Assembly (NCBI GenBank): GCA_020722985.1
Contig: DYJU01000017.1
Location: 1-34,943, forward strand
Origin: Candidatus Methylomirabilis sp.
GTDB taxonomy: Bacteria; Oederibacteriota; PGYV01; DYJU01
Length of the DNA: 34,943 nucleotides
Direction: 5' to 3'
Both the position numbers and the translations under genes were made by a program. Below are positions 27,101 to 34,878 of the stretch, piece after piece (within the stretch, counting starts at the first letter, position 1; the number at the start of each line of letters is the position of its first letter). Below the pieces are notes generated by a model. It did not search any database and was not told where the DNA came from. It worked only from the letters and a program-made list of their open reading frames with translations.

Positions 27101-27635
27101 TGTAATTTTAATCACATCAAGTCCGAGGAAAAAAAGTAATTCAACTTATGCGGGTAAATTTATAGTAAAAAAATTATTTTCTGATTATGAAATTATTAAT
27201 ATAAATGAATATAAAATAAATAATTGTAATGGATGCAATAGGTGTAAAACTTTTTTTAAATGTATTTTTAATGATGATGCGGGAGAGATTATTAATAAAA
27301 TAGAAAATTCTAAATTTGTAATTTTAACATCGCCAATTTATTTTACAGGGGTTCCGGCTAAATTGAAAGCATTTATAGATAGAAATCAGGTTCAGTGGTA
27401 TAAAAATAAAGATAAAATAAAAAAAGATAAAAAAGGTATAATCATTTTAACTGCTGATTTAAAGTATAAAAAAAATTTTTTAGCAGCAGAAAGTGAAATA
27501 AAATCATTTTTTGCTGTAAATAAAATAAAATCAATTGCCATAATTAAACTTTCAAACAAAATTTTAGACAATAAATCTAAAATAAAAATTTTATTAAAAA
27601 AAAGAATAAAAAAATTAAGGGAAAAAATTGGCTGA
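27081..27635 (+). CDS. Flavodoxin-fold NAD(P)H-dependent reductase
   Basis: FMN-binding oxidoreductase of the NADPH-dependent FMN reductase / iron-sulfur flavoprotein group. The phosphate-binding loop is SSPRKKSNSTYAG (about 13-25). The cysteine cluster C-N-G-C-N-R-C at about 49-55, followed by KC, matches the short motif that can hold a 4Fe-4S cluster in iron-sulfur flavoproteins; many homologues keep CxxC-x2-C without one. SPIYFTGVPAKLKAFIDR near 94-111 is the flavin-binding strand. Length 184. The start lies within the debranching-enzyme frame. Physiological substrate unknown. Confidence 0.78.
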   Translation: MENQRNDVILITSSPRKKSNSTYAGKFIVKKLFSDYEIININEYKINNCNGCNRCKTFFKCIFNDDAGEIINKIENSKFVILTSPIYFTGVPAKLKAFIDRNQVQWYKNKDKIKKDKKGIIILTADLKYKKNFLAAESEIKSFFAVNKIKSIAIIKLSNKILDNKSKIKILLKKRIKKLREKIG

Positions 27636-28515
27636 AAAATTTTATAAAGATAAAATAGATGATTTTATTAAGTTTATTAAATTTGAAAAGGGGCTCTCAG
27701 AAAATACAGCAATAGCATACAGGAATGACCTTAAATTATTTGAAAAATTTTTAATTAATTTAAAAATAGATAAAGTTGATGAAGATATAATTACGGATTT
27801 TATATTTGAATTAAAAAATAAAAATTATTCAAATCTTTCTATCGCAAGGGTCCTTGTGAGTATAAAAAATTATTATAAATTTTTATTAAAAGAAAAAATA
27901 ATCAATAAAAGTCCTTTTGAAAATATAGAATCATTTAAAGTCAGAAAAAAAATTCCAGAGATACTCACTCTTGGTGATATAGAAAATTTATTAAATCAGA
28001 TAGATTTATCAACAAAAGAAGGAATAAGAGATAAAGCAATTTTAGAACTATTATATTCGTCTGGAATAAGAGTTTCCGAACTTACAAATATGGAATTAAC
28101 AGATGTAAATTTAGATGAAAAAATTGTCAGGTGTTTTGGTAAAGGTGCAAAGGAAAGGTTAATACCGATAGGGGATTATGTTATTGAAGCATTGAAAAAT
28201 TATTTAAAACATAGGGCTGAAATATCACCTGAATTTTCAAATTATCTATTTATTACACGTTTAGGAAAAAAATTTACAAGAGCGGGTATATGGAAAATAA
28301 TTAAAAATTATGCGAAAAAAGCAGGAATTACTAAAAATGTATATCCGCATATTTTTAGACATTCTTTTGCAACCCACCTTTTAAAAGGAGGAGCTGATTT
28401 AAGAAGTGTTCAGGAGATGCTCGGACATTCTGATATTTCAACAACGCAGATTTACACGCACGTAGATAGAAGCCATCTAAAAAATATTCATAAAAAATTT
28501 CATCCAAGAGGATAA
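27628..28515 (+). CDS. Tyrosine recombinase XerC/XerD
   Basis: Site-specific tyrosine recombinase of the Xer type, which resolves chromosome dimers at dif. The SAM-like N-terminal DNA-binding domain (1-100) has GLSENTAIAYRNDL and SNLSIARVLVSIKNYYKFL. The catalytic domain has all residues: R in SSGIRVSELTNM, K in GKGAKERLIPIG, H-x2-R in HIFRHSFATHLL, and H with the nucleophile Y in LGHSDISTTQIYTHV. Length 295 is typical of XerD. The start is a TTG with AAGGGA upstream, overlapping the previous stop by eight bases. It is embedded in a housekeeping run with no attachment site or cargo nearby, so a chromosomal Xer is much more likely than a phage or integron integrase. Confidence 0.88.
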   Translation: MAEKFYKDKIDDFIKFIKFEKGLSENTAIAYRNDLKLFEKFLINLKIDKVDEDIITDFIFELKNKNYSNLSIARVLVSIKNYYKFLLKEKIINKSPFENIESFKVRKKIPEILTLGDIENLLNQIDLSTKEGIRDKAILELLYSSGIRVSELTNMELTDVNLDEKIVRCFGKGAKERLIPIGDYVIEALKNYLKHRAEISPEFSNYLFITRLGKKFTRAGIWKIIKNYAKKAGITKNVYPHIFRHSFATHLLKGGADLRSVQEMLGHSDISTTQIYTHVDRSHLKNIHKKFHPRG

Positions 28516-28516
28516 A

Positions 28517-29248
28517 ATGAAATACGGAATTTTTTCTGATTTGCATTCTAATTATGATGCTTTGTTAGAAGTAATTAAAATATATGAAAGAGAAAAGATT
28601 GAAAAATTTATATGTGCTGGAGATATAATTGGTTATGGTGCAGAACCAGATAATTGTGTAAGAAAAATAAAAGAAATAAATGCTCAATGTGTTATGGGAA
28701 ATCATGAATATGCATTGAAAAAACACGAATTTGCTAATATTTTTAACGATGTAGCATATTATGCTATAAAATGGCATGGAGAAAATATGAAACATTCATC
28801 GCTTGATTATGTAATTAAAATAAAATTAAATATAGTTGAAAATATCTTTTCTGTTTATCATGGATCTGCTTATGAACCAGAACAATTTCATTATGTATTG
28901 ACAGATGAAGATTATCTTAAAAATTTTAATTTTTTTAACACAAAAGTTTTAATAATAGGACATACACATGTGCCTGATACTTTTTATTTTGATGAAAAAA
29001 AAAGAATTTTTGGTCATATTTCATCGCCTGTTTTTTCTTTAGAAAAAGATCTAAGATATATAATAAATGTTGGCAGTATAGGACAACCGAGAGATAAGGA
29101 TAGTAGAGCATGTTTTTGCATATATGATGACGAAACTAATGTTTTTTATATTAAAAGGGTAGAGTATGATGTGAAAAATGCAATGAAAAAAATTATTGAT
29201 GCTGGTTTGCCAGAAATTCTGGCATATCGGCTTTACCAAGGGTTATGA
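28517..29248 (+). CDS. Calcineurin-like metallophosphoesterase, YfcE/MJ0936 type
   Basis: Soluble two-metal phosphoesterase. Motifs occur in order: G-I-F-S-D-L-H-S-N at 4-12, G-D-I-I-G-Y-G near 38-44, G-N-H-E-Y-A near 60-65, H-G-S near 115, G-H-T-H-V-P near 149, and N-V-G-S-I-G-Q-P-R near 184. The last of these is specific to the YfcE/MJ0936-like subfamily of phosphodiesterases. Length 243. The ATG is one base after the recombinase stop, and its end overlaps the nuclease gene in ATGA. The biological substrate of this subfamily is generally undefined. Confidence 0.85.
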   Translation: MKYGIFSDLHSNYDALLEVIKIYEREKIEKFICAGDIIGYGAEPDNCVRKIKEINAQCVMGNHEYALKKHEFANIFNDVAYYAIKWHGENMKHSSLDYVIKIKLNIVENIFSVYHGSAYEPEQFHYVLTDEDYLKNFNFFNTKVLIIGHTHVPDTFYFDEKKRIFGHISSPVFSLEKDLRYIINVGSIGQPRDKDSRACFCIYDDETNVFYIKRVEYDVKNAMKKIIDAGLPEILAYRLYQGL

Positions 29249-29730
29249 AATTTTATTATACGATTTTAATAACTACAATAATAACACTTGCAGTTATTTT
29301 TATTACAGGTAAAATTATCACAGGTAATACATATAATAAATTTAAATCAAAAGTTATTGAAGTTATAGATGGAGATACAGTGAAAATAGAAGATGGTTCT
29401 TTAATACGTTTGCTTGGCATTGATGCTCCTGAAACTAATCATCCTTCTCTGCCTGAACAAAAATTTGGAAAAGAAGCAAAAGAATATTTAAAAAGCAGGA
29501 TATTGAATAAAATTTGTTTGTTTGAATATGATAGAAATAATAAGTTTGATATATATAATAGAATATTAGCTTTTGTATATCTGGATGGAGAACTGATAAA
29601 TGCCGAAATGATAAAAAAAGGGTATGCTTATGTATATTTAAAAAGTAAAAATAAAAAAACAAATGAATTTTTAATGCTTGAGGAAATTGCCAGGAAACAG
29701 AAAAAAGGTGTATGGTTATTGATGCCGTAA
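29245..29730 (+). CDS. Exported staphylococcal-nuclease-like (thermonuclease) protein
   Basis: Ca-dependent nuclease fold (SNase/TNase). A signal peptide or membrane anchor occupies about 4-24 (TILITTIITLAVIFITGKII). The catalytic strand reads VIEVIDGDTVKIEDG then RLLGIDAPET, which gives the acidic metal ligand, the first arginine and the E of the GIDAPE motif. The second catalytic arginine is probably in YDRNNKFDIYNRILAFVYLDG. The C-terminus ends KKGVWLLMP; the A-K-G-L/V-W ending is characteristic. Length 161. The next gene is a membrane-anchored OB-fold protein, so both act outside the cytoplasm. Probable role: degradation of external nucleic acid. Confidence 0.87.
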   Translation: MKFYYTILITTIITLAVIFITGKIITGNTYNKFKSKVIEVIDGDTVKIEDGSLIRLLGIDAPETNHPSLPEQKFGKEAKEYLKSRILNKICLFEYDRNNKFDIYNRILAFVYLDGELINAEMIKKGYAYVYLKSKNKKTNEFLMLEEIARKQKKGVWLLMP

Positions 29731-29743
29731 AGGAGCATAAAAA

Positions 29744-30211
29744 ATGAATGGAAAGTTAAAAGAATTTTTATTAAAAATAATTACAATCACGGTTGCGCTG
29801 ATATTAATTTTGTTTTTTACAAATTTATGGATAATAAAACCACTTATCAACATAAAAACAATTTATAAAAATGATTTTAAAAGTGATATAAAATCTTATA
29901 CATTCAAAGAAAAAGAAAATATTAAAATAGATTGGAAAGATGCTAACAAATATGTTGGTAAATATGTAATTACAGAAGGATTAATCGTTTCTTCTTATAA
30001 TAATGGAAAAGTTTGTTATTTAAATTTTCATAAGGATTATAAAAATTATCTTTCTCTTATTATTTTTTCTTCTGCTTTTAAGAAATTTCCATTAAACCCT
30101 GAAAAATATTATTTAGGTAAAAAAGTAAGAGCGGAAGGAAGAATAAAAGTTTATAACGAAAGGCTGGAGATTATCCTTGAAAGCAGCGATCAGATAAAGG
30201 TAATGCAATAA
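29744..30211 (+). CDS. Membrane-anchored OB-fold-like protein
   Basis: One N-terminal membrane helix (about 9-31) followed by a basic linker and a beta-rich domain from about 65 to 155. The domain resembles OB-fold modules found beside exported nucleases: DANKYVGKYVITEGLIVSSY, then KVCYLNFHKDYKN, LIIFSSAFKKF, YLGKKVRAEGRIKVYNERLEIIL. The pattern G-K-x-V-x3-G at both ends is the usual OB signature. In Bacillus YhcR an OB-like domain and a thermonuclease domain are fused in one exported protein; here the adjacent SNase gene may be its split equivalent. AAGGAG precedes the ATG. Assignment rests on pattern, not on strong identity. Confidence 0.6.
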   Translation: MNGKLKEFLLKIITITVALILILFFTNLWIIKPLINIKTIYKNDFKSDIKSYTFKEKENIKIDWKDANKYVGKYVITEGLIVSSYNNGKVCYLNFHKDYKNYLSLIIFSSAFKKFPLNPEKYYLGKKVRAEGRIKVYNERLEIILESSDQIKVMQ

Positions 30212-30275
30212 TTTATGATTTAAAAATTTTTTTATAATATCAGAACTTAGTATTACAGATAAAAAATTAGTTTTA

Positions 30276-30304
30276 TTGACGAATAAAGTTTATTATGCTA
30301 TATT
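30276..30304 (+). promoter_or_regulatory. Promoter of the DUF47-PiT operon
   Basis: TTGACG at 30276-30281, 17 bases, TATATT at 30299-30304 preceded by TGC (extended -10). The predicted start near 30311 lies 30 bases before the ATG with AAGGAG between. No pho-box-like direct repeats were evident. Confidence 0.6.
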
Positions 30305-30340
30305 TTTATCGTTTTTATTTTAAAAAAGGAGTAAAAAAAT

Positions 30341-30967
30341 ATGTTTAGAAAATTTTTACCACGGGATTTTAATTTTTTTGATTTTTTTGATAAAGAAGTA
30401 GAGTGCGTTATGCAGGCATCAAAAATTTTTAATGAAATTATAAAAAAAGGTGAGGTTAATATAGAAGAACGTGAAAAGATGAGATATATAGAACATGAAG
30501 GGGATAAAATTGCATATGGAGTTATTGACCATTTAAATAAAACATTCATAACGCCTTTTGATAGAGAGGATATCCATTCTCTTGCAAAAAAATTGGATGA
30601 TGTAAATGATATGTTGAATACAATAGTGAGCAGATTAAAAATATATAAAATTAAAAAAACAAATACTTATCTATTAAAATTTGGCGAACTCATAGAACAA
30701 TCTGTATCAGCCCTTGAATGTGGAATAAAAAAACTAAGAAGTATGAAAAATTTTGATATAATTTTAAAATCATGTCTTGATATGAATCGTCTTGAAAGCG
30801 AGGCGGATAAATTAAGGGATGCGGCGCTTGAAGAATTATTTGAAAGAGAAAAAGACCCGATAGAAGTTATTAAATGGAAAGAAATTTATCAGGATGCGGA
30901 AACGGTTCTTGATATATGTAAAGCAACTGCCCATGTCATAGAATCAATACTTGTAAAAAATTTTTAA
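30341..30967 (+). CDS. DUF47 (PhoU-like) PiT accessory protein
   Basis: All-helical cytosolic protein of the DUF47 family, distantly related to PhoU. It carries the two acidic metal-binding patches of that fold: E-H-E-G-D-K-I-A near 50-57 with F-I-T-P-F-D-R-E-D-I near 68-77, and L-E-S-E-A-D-K-L-R-D near 150-159. DUF47 proteins are almost always encoded beside PiT phosphate transporters and are thought to regulate or gate them. Here the stop is one base before the PiT start. Length 208 is standard. Transcription starts from its own promoter. Confidence 0.9.
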   Translation: MFRKFLPRDFNFFDFFDKEVECVMQASKIFNEIIKKGEVNIEEREKMRYIEHEGDKIAYGVIDHLNKTFITPFDREDIHSLAKKLDDVNDMLNTIVSRLKIYKIKKTNTYLLKFGELIEQSVSALECGIKKLRSMKNFDIILKSCLDMNRLESEADKLRDAALEELFEREKDPIEVIKWKEIYQDAETVLDICKATAHVIESILVKNF

Positions 30968-30968
30968 A

Positions 30969-31976
30969 ATGGATACATTATTTTTCATAACTATATTTTT
31001 AGTTTTTCTTGCTTTAACTTTTGATTTTTTAAATGGTTTTCATGATGCTGCAAATTCAATTGCGACAGTGGTATCAACAAGAGTTTTACATCCTAAATTT
31101 GCAGTTTTCTGGGCTGCTTTTTTTAATTTTATTGCTTTTTTATTTTTAGGCACCCATGTTGCAAAAACAATAGGAAAAGGGATAATAAATGTAAGTTTGG
31201 TGAAAGATGAAATTCATTTAATAATTTTTGCAACACTAATAGGCGCCTCTTTCTGGAACATTTTTACATGGTATTTTGGACTTCCTGTGAGTTCTTCGCA
31301 TGCTCTTATTGGTGGATTGATAGGTTCTGCTATTGCAAAAGTTGGTTTTGATGCTCTTGTTTGGGAAGGAATAATAAAAACTGCTGTATTTATAGTTTTA
31401 TCACCAATTATTGGTTTTATTCTGGGTGTAATAAATGCGATTTTTATATATAATATTTTTGCAAGGGTTGCTCCTTATAAAGTTGATTCTTTATTTAGAA
31501 AAGGGCAATTAATTTCTGCAGCATTATATAGTTTGGGACACGGGGGTAATGATGCACAAAAGACAATGGGTATTATAATGGCATTGATATTCGTAGATAA
31601 ACAGACAGAAGTTAGTTTATGGATTGTTCTTTCATGTCATACAGCAATTGCTTTAGGCACTCTTTTTGGTGGATGGCGTATTGTAAAGACAATGGGACAG
31701 AGAGTTACAAAATTAAGACCAGTTGATGGATTTTGTGCAGAAACATCAGCAGCTACAAGTTTGTTTTTCTCAACCTTTTTAGGTATTCCTGTTAGCACAA
31801 CACATACTATAACAGGGGCTATAATGGGGGTGGGCTCAACACGGAGATTTAGTGCAGTAAAATGGGGAGTTGCAGGAAAAATTATATGGGCATGGATTTT
31901 AACAATACCTATTGCTGCTATGGTTTCATGGGGTACTTATGAAGTTACAAAATTTGTTTTATTTAAAATTTTTTAA
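30969..31976 (+). CDS. PiT inorganic phosphate transporter
   Basis: Inner-membrane low-affinity phosphate permease, driven by cation symport. Both inverted-repeat signatures are present: G-F-H-D-A-A-N-S-I-A-T near 21-31 and G-H-G-G-N-D-A-Q-K-T-M-G near 193-204. The paired P-V-S-S-S-H-A-L-I-G-G and P-V-S-T-T-H-T-I-T-G-A blocks follow each half. About ten helices; length 335 is the short bacterial form without a large cytoplasmic loop. It is cotranscribed with the DUF47 gene and has no separate ribosome site of note. Confidence 0.95.
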   Translation: MDTLFFITIFLVFLALTFDFLNGFHDAANSIATVVSTRVLHPKFAVFWAAFFNFIAFLFLGTHVAKTIGKGIINVSLVKDEIHLIIFATLIGASFWNIFTWYFGLPVSSSHALIGGLIGSAIAKVGFDALVWEGIIKTAVFIVLSPIIGFILGVINAIFIYNIFARVAPYKVDSLFRKGQLISAALYSLGHGGNDAQKTMGIIMALIFVDKQTEVSLWIVLSCHTAIALGTLFGGWRIVKTMGQRVTKLRPVDGFCAETSAATSLFFSTFLGIPVSTTHTITGAIMGVGSTRRFSAVKWGVAGKIIWAWILTIPIAAMVSWGTYEVTKFVLFKIF

Positions 31977-31980
31977 ATTT

Positions 31981-31989
31981 TGATATAAT
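31981..31989 (+). promoter_or_regulatory. Extended -10 element before the small gene and glmU
   Basis: TGATATAAT is a perfect extended -10, identical to the one at 17801-17809. No good -35 lies 17 bases upstream. The predicted start near 31996 falls on or just after the first possible ATG of the small gene, so that gene would be leaderless or start at ATG 32009. Confidence 0.45.
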
Positions 31990-31993
31990 AAAT

Positions 31994-32158
31994 ATGTTAA
32001 AAAATTTAATGGTAAAAATAAGGAATGCTTTTTTTAAATTAATGATCAAACTTGATAATGGCTTTTTATGTGATACATGTAGATATAATCATCATTCTAC
32101 ATGTATAAACCCAAAACGACCAAATGTAAAAAGTTGCAAGGAATATACTAAAAAATAG
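31994..32158 (+). CDS. Small four-cysteine protein, possible zinc or metal knuckle
   Basis: An open frame of 54 residues. The first 25 residues form a basic amphipathic helix (MLKNLMVKIRNAFFKLMIKL). The rest reads CDTCRYNHHSTCINPKRPN then VKSCKEYTKK, giving C26-x2-C29-x7-C37-x10-C48 with two histidines between. That spacing, with the N-P-x-R-P-N turn and a C-x2-Y tail, looks like a real small metal-binding module rather than random sequence. There is no Shine-Dalgarno. ATG 32009 (49 residues) and ATG 32042 (38 residues) are alternative starts, both keeping all cysteines. It precedes glmU by 18 bases, so the two are probably cotranscribed. Function unknown. Confidence 0.6.
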   Translation: MLKNLMVKIRNAFFKLMIKLDNGFLCDTCRYNHHSTCINPKRPNVKSCKEYTKK

Positions 32159-32176
32159 AAACAGGGTATGGAAAAG

Positions 32177-33568
32177 ATGAAAAAAATTACAGCCATAATT
32201 TTAGCTGCGGGTAAAAGCACAAGAATGAAATATTCTATAACAAAAGTATTAAGGCGGGTAAGTGGCAGGGCGATATTAGAACATGTTATAGAATCGTGCT
32301 TGGGAAATGGTATAAATGATATAGTAATAGTTGCGGGAAATAATTATTCTGAACTTAATAAATTTGTTCGGGAAAAATATAAAAATATTATCAAACCCAG
32401 ATTTGTTTTGCAGAAACAACAGATGGGAACTGCTCACGCTGTGAAAGTTGTTTTAAATTCAAAAGCAAGATTAAAAGATAATATATTAATTTTAAACGGT
32501 GATGTCCCTGTAAGCAGAAAAACCATAAGAAATTTAATTAATGAATTTTTTAAGCAAAAAAATGATGGAACAATTGCTGTTTCCGAGATTCCGAATCCAG
32601 AAGGTTATGGCAGGATTATTCAGGATTTTAAAGGGAATATTATAAAAATAGTAGAAGAAAAAGATGCTAATAAAAAAGAAAAACAGATAAAATTGATAAA
32701 TGGTGGTATTTATATTTTTACCAAAAAATCATTAAGAAAATATATAAATAAGATTAAATTAAATCCAAAAAAGAAAGAGTATTACTTTACAGATATTGTT
32801 GAAATAATGGCAAATGATGGGAAAAAAATTGGGGCAAAATTGACTCCCTTTAAAGAATTAACAGGTGTAAACAACAGATTACAACTCATGGAAGTTGCGG
32901 AAATTAAAAACAGGGATATGATAATAAAATTATCCAGGCGTGGTGTAACGATCAGGGATTTTAATACAATATTTATAGATGATACAGTAAAAGTCGGAAG
33001 AGAAACCGTGATAAGATATTATACAAATTTAAGACGTAATACAAAGATAGGACAGAGATGTTTAATAGGGCCAGGCAGTATCATAGAAAATACGATAGTT
33101 GGAAATGATGTGGAGATTATTAAATCAATTATAAGAGAAGCAAAGATTCAGGATAAAACAAGAGTTGGACCTTATTCACATTTAAGGGCAGGGACTAAAA
33201 TAGGAAGAAATTGCAGGATAGGAAATTTTGTTGAAATAAAAAATTCAAAAATTGGCAATAATACAAAAGTTGCACATATGACATATTTAGGCGATGCCGT
33301 GATAGGTGATAATGTAAATATTGGTGCTGGAACAATAACATGTAACTATGATGGGACTCAAAAACATAAAACAATAATTGGAAATAATGTTTTTATTGGA
33401 AGTGGAGTTAAATTTATAGCACCAGTTGAGATAGGCAATAATGCTGTAATTGCAGCAGGTTCAGTAATTACCGAAGATGTTCCGCCATTTGCTTTAGCAA
33501 TTGCAAGGGCAAGGCAGGAAAATAAATTAAACTGGGCAAAAAAAATGAAAAGGAGAAAACAAAAATGA
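32177..33568 (+). CDS. glmU: Bifunctional UDP-GlcNAc pyrophosphorylase / GlcN-1-P acetyltransferase
   Basis: Makes UDP-N-acetylglucosamine for peptidoglycan and lipid A in two steps. The N-terminal uridyltransferase (to about 230) has ILAAGKSTRMK, QQMGTAHAVK, LNGDVP and NPEGYGRII. The C-terminal left-handed beta helix has LRAGTKIGRNCRIGNFVEIK, the catalytic histidine in A-H-M-T-Y-L-G-D-A, and GAGTITCNYDG. Two unusual residues appear in the nucleotide loop: S for the common G in LAAGxGTRM, and T for P in the PKVL block (ITKVL). I chose ATG 32177, ten bases after AGGG; ATG 32168 lies too close to that site and would add three residues. The stop overlaps the prs start (ATGA), a pairing widely conserved in bacteria. 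Confidence 0.95.
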   Translation: MKKITAIILAAGKSTRMKYSITKVLRRVSGRAILEHVIESCLGNGINDIVIVAGNNYSELNKFVREKYKNIIKPRFVLQKQQMGTAHAVKVVLNSKARLKDNILILNGDVPVSRKTIRNLINEFFKQKNDGTIAVSEIPNPEGYGRIIQDFKGNIIKIVEEKDANKKEKQIKLINGGIYIFTKKSLRKYINKIKLNPKKKEYYFTDIVEIMANDGKKIGAKLTPFKELTGVNNRLQLMEVAEIKNRDMIIKLSRRGVTIRDFNTIFIDDTVKVGRETVIRYYTNLRRNTKIGQRCLIGPGSIIENTIVGNDVEIIKSIIREAKIQDKTRVGPYSHLRAGTKIGRNCRIGNFVEIKNSKIGNNTKVAHMTYLGDAVIGDNVNIGAGTITCNYDGTQKHKTIIGNNVFIGSGVKFIAPVEIGNNAVIAAGSVITEDVPPFALAIARARQENKLNWAKKMKRRKQK

Positions 33569-34506
33569 AAGATAGGTTATTAATTTTTTCAGGTAATTCC
33601 AATATTACACTTGCAAAACAGATAGCAAAAACAGTTGGGGTAAATGTAGGGGATGCCCTTGTTTCAAAATTTCCAGAAGGAGAAATAAGAGTGAGAATTT
33701 ATGATAATGTAAGAGGGGCAGATGTTTTTATAATTCAGTCAACCTGTCCACCGGTAAATGATAATTTGGTTGAATTGCTTGTTATGATAGATGCAATTAA
33801 AAGAGCATCTGCAAAAAGAATAACAGCAGTTTTACCTTTTTATGGTTATGCGAGGCAGGACAGGAAAGATCAGCCCAGAGTTCCTATAACTGCAAAACTT
33901 GTTGCAAATTTACTTACAACTGCTGGCGCAGATAGAGTGCTTACTATGGATTTACATGCAGGGCAGATACAGGGATTTTTTGATATTCCGGTTGACCATC
34001 TTTTAGCTGCGCCTGTTTTTATTAATTATTTTAAAAAGAAAAAATTAAAAAATTTAATAATAGCAACAGCTGATATTGGTGGTATAAAACTTGCCTGGTA
34101 TTTTGCCGAAAAGTTAAATATACCACTTGCAATTGTTGATAAAAAAAGAAGCGGGCCTGAATCAGTAGAGGCAATGCATCTTATAGGCGATGTAAAAGGA
34201 AAAGACGTACTTATCCCTGATGATATGCTTGCAACCGGCGGGACTTTAGTTCAGGCAGCTAAATTTTTAAAAAGTAAAGGGGCGGGAGATATATATGCAT
34301 GTATGACACACGGACTTTTTTCAGGAGAGGCAATTTCAAAAATAAGCGAGGCACCAATAAAAGAAATTGTTGTAACAGATACAATTCCCCAGCAGGATAG
34401 GGGAAATAAATTAAAAAAATTAACAGTCCTTTCAGTAAGCAAATTATTTGGAGAGGCAATTAAAAGAATACATATGGAAAAAACAATAAGCGAATTGTTT
34501 AAATAA
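33565..34506 (+). CDS. prs: Ribose-phosphate pyrophosphokinase (PRPP synthetase)
   Basis: Converts ribose 5-phosphate and ATP to PRPP for purine, pyrimidine and amino-acid synthesis. Conserved blocks: F-P-E-G-E-I near 32-37, the Q-S-T-C-P-P-V-N-D-N loop near 58, YGYARQDRKDQPR near 93-105, the L-T-M-D-L-H-A-G-Q-I-Q-G-F-F metal/ATP region near 129-142, and D-D-M-L-A-T-G-G-T near 219-227, the ribose-phosphate loop. The last reads A where many bacterial enzymes have D (DDMIDTGGT). GGAG lies about ten bases before the ATG. The rplY and pth genes that often follow prs are not present; noncoding repeats follow instead. Confidence 0.95.
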   Translation: MKDRLLIFSGNSNITLAKQIAKTVGVNVGDALVSKFPEGEIRVRIYDNVRGADVFIIQSTCPPVNDNLVELLVMIDAIKRASAKRITAVLPFYGYARQDRKDQPRVPITAKLVANLLTTAGADRVLTMDLHAGQIQGFFDIPVDHLLAAPVFINYFKKKKLKNLIIATADIGGIKLAWYFAEKLNIPLAIVDKKRSGPESVEAMHLIGDVKGKDVLIPDDMLATGGTLVQAAKFLKSKGAGDIYACMTHGLFSGEAISKISEAPIKEIVVTDTIPQQDRGNKLKKLTVLSVSKLFGEAIKRIHMEKTISELFK

Positions 34507-34553
34507 AAGTTATATTTGATCATAAAAAAATTTTAATAGATACTTATTGGAAC

Positions 34554-34597
34554 GTGTTCAGAAAACACCAAACTCCTGTTTGGTGATGAATGAACAC
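34554..34597. repeat. Nested hairpin 1
   Basis: Inner stem CACCAAAC (34566-34573) with GTTTGGTG (34578-34585) around TCCT. Outer stem GTGTTCA (34554-34560) with TGAACAC (34591-34597). Five unpaired bases on each side separate the stems. No T-run follows, so it is not a standard terminator of prs. Confidence 0.65.
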
Positions 34598-34620
34598 AAC
34601 TATAATAAAAATCTTTATCT

Positions 34621-34670
34621 ACTTTGCCAAGAGAGTCCAGAGAGGATACTCTCTGGTCAATCAACAAAGT
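34621..34670. repeat. Nested hairpin 2
   Basis: Inner stem CCAGAGAG (34637-34644) with CTCTCTGG (34649-34656) around GATA. Outer stem ACTTTG (34621-34626) with CAAAGT (34665-34670). Alternative pairings exist: GAGAGT (34631-34636) with ACTCTC (34648-34653), and AATCAAC with GTTGATT across the right arm (34659-34675). It has the same two-stem plan as the hairpins on either side. Confidence 0.6.
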
Positions 34671-34674
34671 TGAT

Positions 34675-34720
34675 TAAGTTTTATGGGAGCCTCGGGCTTT
34701 AGCCCGAGGGGACCCACTTA
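34675..34720. repeat. Nested hairpin 3, GC-rich
   Basis: Inner stem CCTCGGGCT (34690-34698) with AGCCCGAGG (34701-34709), perfect and far richer in G+C than anything nearby. Further out, TGGG (34684-34687) pairs with CCCA (34713-34716), and TAAGT (34675-34679) with ACTTA (34716-34720), sharing one base. It resembles the CCCGGGCT/AGCCCGGG palindromes that recur as REP-like sequences in many genomes, but only one copy is in this window. Confidence 0.65.
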
Positions 34721-34878
34721 TAAAAAAAATAAACTTTTTACTATATTATTTATCAAATTCCTTTTCATTTTAATTGCCAGTAAAAATATTTTGTTTAAAT
34801 TAATTTAATTATGGTGGTTATATACTGCTTTTTAATAGCCTGCAATTTTTAATAAAAAATACTTGTTATAAAATAATT

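Larger units (their letters stand above)
34507..34878. other. Noncoding spacer after prs
   Basis: No gene is supported here. The first half carries the three nested hairpins (34554-34720). The rest, 34721-34878, is plain A/T-rich sequence with no promoter or reading frame I can support, leading into MITE copy C. Confidence 0.6.

Noticed and set aside
27628-28515. XerC/D gene as the integrase of a mobile element
   Set aside because: It is tightly packed with overlaps in a housekeeping run. No att-like repeats, cargo genes or base-composition shift are seen on either side.
34554-34597. Rho-independent terminator of prs
   Set aside because: The inner stem is good, but ATGAATGAACAC rather than a T-run follows, and the outer stem argues for another role.
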